Assembly (NCBI GenBank): GCA_035493895.1
Contig: DATJHM010000299.1
Span: forward strand, 1-25,649
DNA length: 25,649 nt
DNA from: DATJHM01 sp035493895
Lineage (GTDB): Bacteria; Chloroflexota; Ktedonobacteria; Ktedonobacterales; Ktedonobacteraceae
Direction of reading: 5' to 3'
Shown piece by piece: positions 22,150 through 25,649 of the stretch. A program made the position numbers and the translations under genes. Under the pieces are notes generated by a model. It made no database searches. It had not been told where the DNA came from and was given only the letters and a program-made list of their open reading frames with translations. Each line of letters begins with the position of its first letter. Positions within the stretch are counted from its first letter, which is position 1.

Positions 22150-24120
22150 GTGTATTTCAGCAAAGTACAAATAGAACAATCACTCAAACGCTTAAATGAG
22201 CTGAACCCGTTTTTTGGTACGGTCTTTCTTGCGTTTAAAGAGGTGGATTTGCCGGTAGGAGAGACAAAGAACCTGAATTTTCTGCCTATATTAGAAGCAT
22301 TTCTGCAAAAATACTATAGACCTGTGAATAGATATGCTGGCTTTTATACTCCATTTAAAACCTCGAATAAGAAAAAACGCTGGAATACCTATCAATATGC
22401 AAATACCCTGCACCGCATAGCCGTAGATACCTTTTCAGATGTCATTCTCCATCCTAAGAGTACTCGAGAATGGGGATGGAAAGCTGATTATGTTGAAACA
22501 CTTGCTGGAGAGCATCTGGCTATTAGCTTGATCCCTACGTTTGATTTAGCCGTCTGGCTCTTTCGCACGAGAAATTGGCCCGGTGAGACAGGTTTCACTG
22601 ATGTTGTTGAGACATTTCTGACTGAGTTTCGCATTACTGAAGAAGAAAAAGTATTATTCAATACTGCCAGCCCTGCCTTTAACACTGCTCCGCTTTTGCA
22701 GGAAGTGCCGCTCGAGCTTGACTCATTGCTTGAGGTTATTGGTTTGCCTCCCGGAGAGGGAACGCGAGTACAAGAGTATCGTGTTTCTGCATTGTTTAGT
22801 ATTTTTGATACATTGGCAGAATATGGAGCAAAATTACAATACCTGAAAATGCATGAGATCGGTTTATGCAATGAGATAGAATTTGAACCGGCTACCCGCC
22901 TCAATATTATTACTGGAGATAATGCGTTAGGAAAAACATTTTTATTAGAATGTACCTGGTGGGCGTTGACTGACACCTGGGCTTCAAAATATCCTGCCTA
23001 TCCGCCTGCCAATGCCAAAAATCCAAGTATTACTTTTCAGATTGGCAAAAACTATCAAGAAGAGAAAAAGCAAACAGTCAAATATAATTGGCGAGGACAA
23101 TCCTGGCCGCCAGTAAAAAATCGTAGTGTATTACCGGGCTTATCTATTTTTTCGCAAGCTGATGGCTCATTTGCAATCTGGGACCCGGCAAAACTGGAAG
23201 ACCTGAACAAGCAAAGTAACGAGACAGACGCGTTTATTCGTATTTCTCCTACAGAAGTGTGGAATGGTGTGCGTATAAGAAGAGATAATGGAAAAGAGGT
23301 CGTACTTTGCAGAGGTTTGCTTGAAGATTGGATTACCTGGCAAGAATCTTCTAATGAGGCAGTATTTAACCATTTTTCTCAGGCGCTACAAGAGCTTTCT
23401 CCTCATCCGAAATATCCACTTATTCCGGGTGAACCAATGCGTATACCAGATGAAGAGAGAGATGTGCGACGTGTCCCGACTCTGGAATTTCCCTATGGCA
23501 CTGTGCCTGTTTTATTCTGCTCTGCTGGTATCAAACGAATTGTGGCGCTTGCCTATCTAATTGTCTGGGCCTGGAATGAGCATGTTATTGGCTCACAACT
23601 CAATCGCGAAGAGCCGCAACGGAGCATAGTGCTACTCATAGATGAGATGGAAGCACATCTCCATCCATTCTGGCAACGCGTCATCGTTCCGGCTATTATG
23701 CGTGTTGTACAGGCGCTCTCACAAGAAGTTGACACGCAGATTTTTGTCGCAACGCATTCTCCACTAGTACTGGCCTCCGTCGAGCCATTATTTCATGCAG
23801 AATTAGACAAATTATTTCATCTTTATTTGGATTATGAAGATGGGACGGTGATATTAGATGATGTGCCCTTTGTGAAACGTGGCCGTGTAGATCAGTGGCT
23901 TACCTCTGATATTTTTGGTCTGGCCGAGCCACGCTCCCGAGATGCGGAACTTACTATAGAAGTCGCAAGAGAGTTGCAACTGGCTGATGAGGAGCCATCA
24001 AAAGAACGGGTGCAAGAGATATCGAATGAACTTAAACGTGTATTAGCACCAGACGATGAATTTTGGCCCCTCTGGATCTATTTTGCTCAAGGACGAGGTG
24101 TTGATTTTGATGCATATTGA
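22150..24120 (+). CDS. AAA15/OLD-like ATPase of a Septu-like (PtuA-type) defence module, with N-terminal extension
   Basis: 656 aa with a GTG start at 22150, 9 nt after GAGAGG. The ABC-type ATPase core is clear: Walker A GDNALGKT (residues 256-263) after LKMHEIGLCNEIEFEP; Walker B VLLIDEMEAHLHP (Asp498, Glu499); and FVATHSPLV (His536), the switch His of AAA15/OLD ATPases. Residues 1-210 are an extra region (with KKKRWNTYQYANTLHRIA and REWGWKADYVETLAGE) that I do not recognise; it may recognise the invader or partner with the nuclease. A C-terminal helical part (about 590-656) follows. The HNH nuclease gene overlaps by 11 nt. ATPase plus HNH is the arrangement of Septu; the family link is by domain logic and not by search. 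Base use is AT-richer than in flanking genes. Confidence 0.8.
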   Translation: MYFSKVQIEQSLKRLNELNPFFGTVFLAFKEVDLPVGETKNLNFLPILEAFLQKYYRPVNRYAGFYTPFKTSNKKKRWNTYQYANTLHRIAVDTFSDVILHPKSTREWGWKADYVETLAGEHLAISLIPTFDLAVWLFRTRNWPGETGFTDVVETFLTEFRITEEEKVLFNTASPAFNTAPLLQEVPLELDSLLEVIGLPPGEGTRVQEYRVSALFSIFDTLAEYGAKLQYLKMHEIGLCNEIEFEPATRLNIITGDNALGKTFLLECTWWALTDTWASKYPAYPPANAKNPSITFQIGKNYQEEKKQTVKYNWRGQSWPPVKNRSVLPGLSIFSQADGSFAIWDPAKLEDLNKQSNETDAFIRISPTEVWNGVRIRRDNGKEVVLCRGLLEDWITWQESSNEAVFNHFSQALQELSPHPKYPLIPGEPMRIPDEERDVRRVPTLEFPYGTVPVLFCSAGIKRIVALAYLIVWAWNEHVIGSQLNREEPQRSIVLLIDEMEAHLHPFWQRVIVPAIMRVVQALSQEVDTQIFVATHSPLVLASVEPLFHAELDKLFHLYLDYEDGTVILDDVPFVKRGRVDQWLTSDIFGLAEPRSRDAELTIEVARELQLADEEPSKERVQEISNELKRVLAPDDEFWPLWIYFAQGRGVDFDAY

Positions 24121-24730
24121 AATGCAACCTGAGCCAGAACGTTTTTATGAAAAAGTGCAGGAAAAGGGAGAAGCCTTTCTGGCCAGTTGCCCCAGGCCAA
24201 AGGGAAAGGAGTGGGACAGTCATTCCTATTGGAGGGCTATTATTCCTGACCTTTATAATGCGTATCTTGGCATTTGTGTATATACATGTATTTGGACTCC
24301 TTTTGATACTGGCTGGAAGACTGTCGAGCACTTTAAACCCAAAGATCGGTATCCTCAAGAAGCATACCAATGGAACAATTATCGTTTTGTCTGTGGCACT
24401 ATGAATGGAAGGAAAGGCGATTATGAAGATGTTCTTGACCCTTTCAAACTCCAGGATGGCTGGTTCATCATGCATTTTCCTTCGCTACAGTTGAAGCCTG
24501 GAAGGCAATTAAAGGATGAGGAAAAAGAAAGTGTCAAGAAGACGATCAAGAGGCTAAAACTCAACGAATCTGCATGTGTTCGAGGTCGAAAGGATTGGTT
24601 AATGCCGTACTTACAAAAAGAGTACGGCTTTTCTTTTCTCGAGAAGAGAGCGCCTTTCCTGGCTCATGAATTGCGGAGGCAAGAATTGATTGATCCAGAT
24701 CACCGAATGTGGGCCGCTTTCGGAAAATGA
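24110..24730 (+). CDS. HNH endonuclease of a Septu-like (PtuB-type) module
   Basis: 206 aa from the ATG at 24110, 9 nt after GAGGTG and overlapping the ATPase gene by 11 nt; a start at 24122 is possible but further from the site. The HNH fold is recognisable: CVYTC with Cys56 and Cys60, the catalytic segment VEHFKPK (Glu73-His74), the Asn in YQWNNYRFVC (Asn90), and MNGRKGD with Asn99 and Lys102, then EDVLDPF. Spacing is typical of defence-type HNH proteins, although one Cys of a canonical second zinc pair seems absent (VCGTMN has one Cys). Predicted to cut phage or self nucleic acid when the ATPase senses infection. Translationally coupled to the ATPase. Confidence 0.82.
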   Translation: MHIEMQPEPERFYEKVQEKGEAFLASCPRPKGKEWDSHSYWRAIIPDLYNAYLGICVYTCIWTPFDTGWKTVEHFKPKDRYPQEAYQWNNYRFVCGTMNGRKGDYEDVLDPFKLQDGWFIMHFPSLQLKPGRQLKDEEKESVKKTIKRLKLNESACVRGRKDWLMPYLQKEYGFSFLEKRAPFLAHELRRQELIDPDHRMWAAFGK

Positions 24731-24833
24731 ATACTGCCAGCTCTCACTTGAGATCTATAGCCGCTATTTGTTAGACTAGAAGCATATATCTTCTGTTGGG
24801 GATCGGATCATCAGTATAGGGAGAGTGTACAGC

Positions 24834-25301
24834 ATGGAGTATTCGCAGGAAGAGATCATTGCTCAGATCAATGCCACGACGGCGGGAACTGTCTGGGACG
24901 TACTGGACATTAAGCTGGTGCAGGCTGAGAAGGATCGTGTCGTGGCAACGATGCCGATTGGCCCGAATCATCGCCAGCAGGTTGGCTATTTGCACGGCGG
25001 CGTCTCGGTCGTGCTGGCAGAGTCGATTGCCTCACTGGGTAGCATTTTACATATTGATGCGACAAAACAGATGGCCTTCGGGCTGGAAATTAACGCCAAT
25101 CATCTGCGCCCGAAACGAGAGGGGCAGTTGACCGGCGTGGCAACACCGATACACCTGGGACGGAGTACACACGTCTGGGATGTCCGTATCAGCGACGAAA
25201 ATGATAAACTTATCTGCATCTCTCGTTGTACCGTTGCAGTCGTTGATCGTCCCCCCGATAATGGAAATATTCTTGGCCCCTCGGTTCCGAGCTTCGGTTA
25301 A
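24834..25301 (+). CDS. Hotdog-fold thioesterase (PaaI family)
   Basis: 155 aa from the ATG at 24834, with GGGAGAG 8 nt upstream; a GTG three codons earlier is less likely. The single hotdog domain (about 10-140) shows the PaaI-type pattern: GPNHRQQVGYLHGGVSVVLAE, where the G-x-x-HGG loop ends in Glu, the usual catalytic acid, followed by LEINANHLRPKREG and a late HVWDVRISDE. Such enzymes hydrolyse acyl- or aryl-CoA thioesters. A weak possible promoter, TTGAGA (24748-24753) and TTAGAC (24771-24776), is upstream. It converges with the HAD gene. Confidence 0.93.
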   Translation: MEYSQEEIIAQINATTAGTVWDVLDIKLVQAEKDRVVATMPIGPNHRQQVGYLHGGVSVVLAESIASLGSILHIDATKQMAFGLEINANHLRPKREGQLTGVATPIHLGRSTHVWDVRISDENDKLICISRCTVAVVDRPPDNGNILGPSVPSFG

Positions 25302-25328
25302 GATAGATATAACTCGTCAATCGTCGAT

Positions 25329-25649
25329 TTATGTGAGATTCGCCAGCACTTCGCCCAGATTGGCGAATACATGCTCGGGTTGCGTCTCGGACTTCTCCAG
25401 GCTCGCTTGCGTATCTTTGCCTGAAAGGACCAGGATCGTATGCGTGCCTGCTGCCTGACCCGCTTTGATATCGGCTGCCAGCACATCGCCGATCATCACT
25501 GTCTCTTCCGGCGTGCTTCCCAGGCGCAGCATGGCCTCAAGCAGCAGCGTCGGTTGCGGCTTGCCCACGACTAATGGATGTACGCCGCTGGCCGTCTCGA
25601 CAGCGGCCACCATGGAGCCACAGCCCGGTATTAATCTGCCCTCGATGGG
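25329..25649 (-). CDS. HAD-superfamily hydrolase, NagD-like (C-terminal part; runs off the window)
   Basis: Only the 3' part is present: the frame is open to the right edge at 25649, with stop at 25329. The 106 or so residues visible include the segment around RLIPGCGSMVAAVETASG, the catalytic-lysine GKP of HAD motif III, and motif IV MIGDVLAADIKAGQAAG, whose Asp pair binds Mg. This spacing is typical of HAD-IIA phosphatases such as NagD and phosphoglycolate-phosphatase-like proteins. The cap and N-terminal DxD motif lie outside the window, so substrate class cannot be narrowed. Confidence 0.9.
   Translation of the reverse strand, partial: PIEGRLIPGCGSMVAAVETASGVHPLVVGKPQPTLLLEAMLRLGSTPEETVMIGDVLAADIKAGQAAGTHTILVLSGKDTQASLEKSETQPEHVFANLGEVLANLT

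Noticed and set aside
1..25649. CRISPR arrays, tRNA and rRNA genes, complete insertion sequences
   Set aside because: Scanned by eye for spaced repeats, cloverleaf patterns, rRNA sequence and transposase genes; none seen. An automated search would be more sensitive.

Overview
The window reads as chromosomal DNA of an aerobic, soil-type bacterium. The best guess is Chloroflexota, class Ktedonobacteria. This is inference from gene content: a form I carbon monoxide dehydrogenase in M-S-L order, NarL-type signalling, an ECF41-type sigma factor, and an unclassified two-TM protein of a kind I associate with that class. There is no rRNA or other marker gene to prove it. Most genes have strong AGGAGG-like ribosome binding sites, which were used to fix starts. 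Core genes look moderately GC-rich. Two segments (about 11.1-12.7 kb and 22.0-24.7 kb) are visibly AT-richer and carry accessory modules.

Layout. (1) 57-7102, all minus strand: a GAF-domain histidine kinase and an overlapping LuxR/NarL response regulator lie directly upstream of coxM-coxS-coxL and an XdhC/CoxI-type maturation protein with a C-terminal YHS metal-binding domain. CoxL carries the form I signature AYRCSFR, so this should be a true CO dehydrogenase whose electrons feed respiration. (2) 7103-8628: an intergenic region with a small tandem repeat and a GC-rich hairpin, a two-TM protein of unknown function, and a stretch dense in inverted repeats. (3) 8629-10852, minus: a cupin / Gfo-Idh-MocA dehydrogenase / sugar-phosphate-isomerase-like operon, probably for catabolism of a sugar or polyol derivative. 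(4) 11128-12651, plus: a HigB toxin followed by a HigA-like antitoxin fused to an ImmA/IrrE metallopeptidase, behind a good promoter whose start overlaps a palindromic operator. (5) 12811-14972, minus: glmS preceded by a well-formed glmS ribozyme, the clearest RNA element in the window. (6) 15374-19452: an ECF41 sigma factor diverging from an SDR/epimerase gene that has a match to the ECF41 promoter (TGTCACA...CGTC), then an AraC-type regulator diverging from a second NmrA-like SDR gene. (7) 19913-21299: an autoregulated-looking PadR regulator and a multi-TM protein. (8) 21346-21945, minus: a nitroreductase. (9) 22070-24730, plus: a two-gene ATPase plus HNH nuclease module resembling the Septu (PtuAB) class of anti-phage systems, with an unrecognised ~210-residue N-terminal region on the ATPase. 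(10) A hotdog thioesterase and the 3' end of a NagD-like HAD phosphatase that runs off the right edge.

The most interesting items are the glmS ribozyme outside its usual Firmicutes setting, the Septu-like ATPase/HNH pair with its N-terminal extension, the XdhC-YHS fusion next to a Mo/Cu enzyme, and the ECF41 promoter match, which predicts a specific regulon member.
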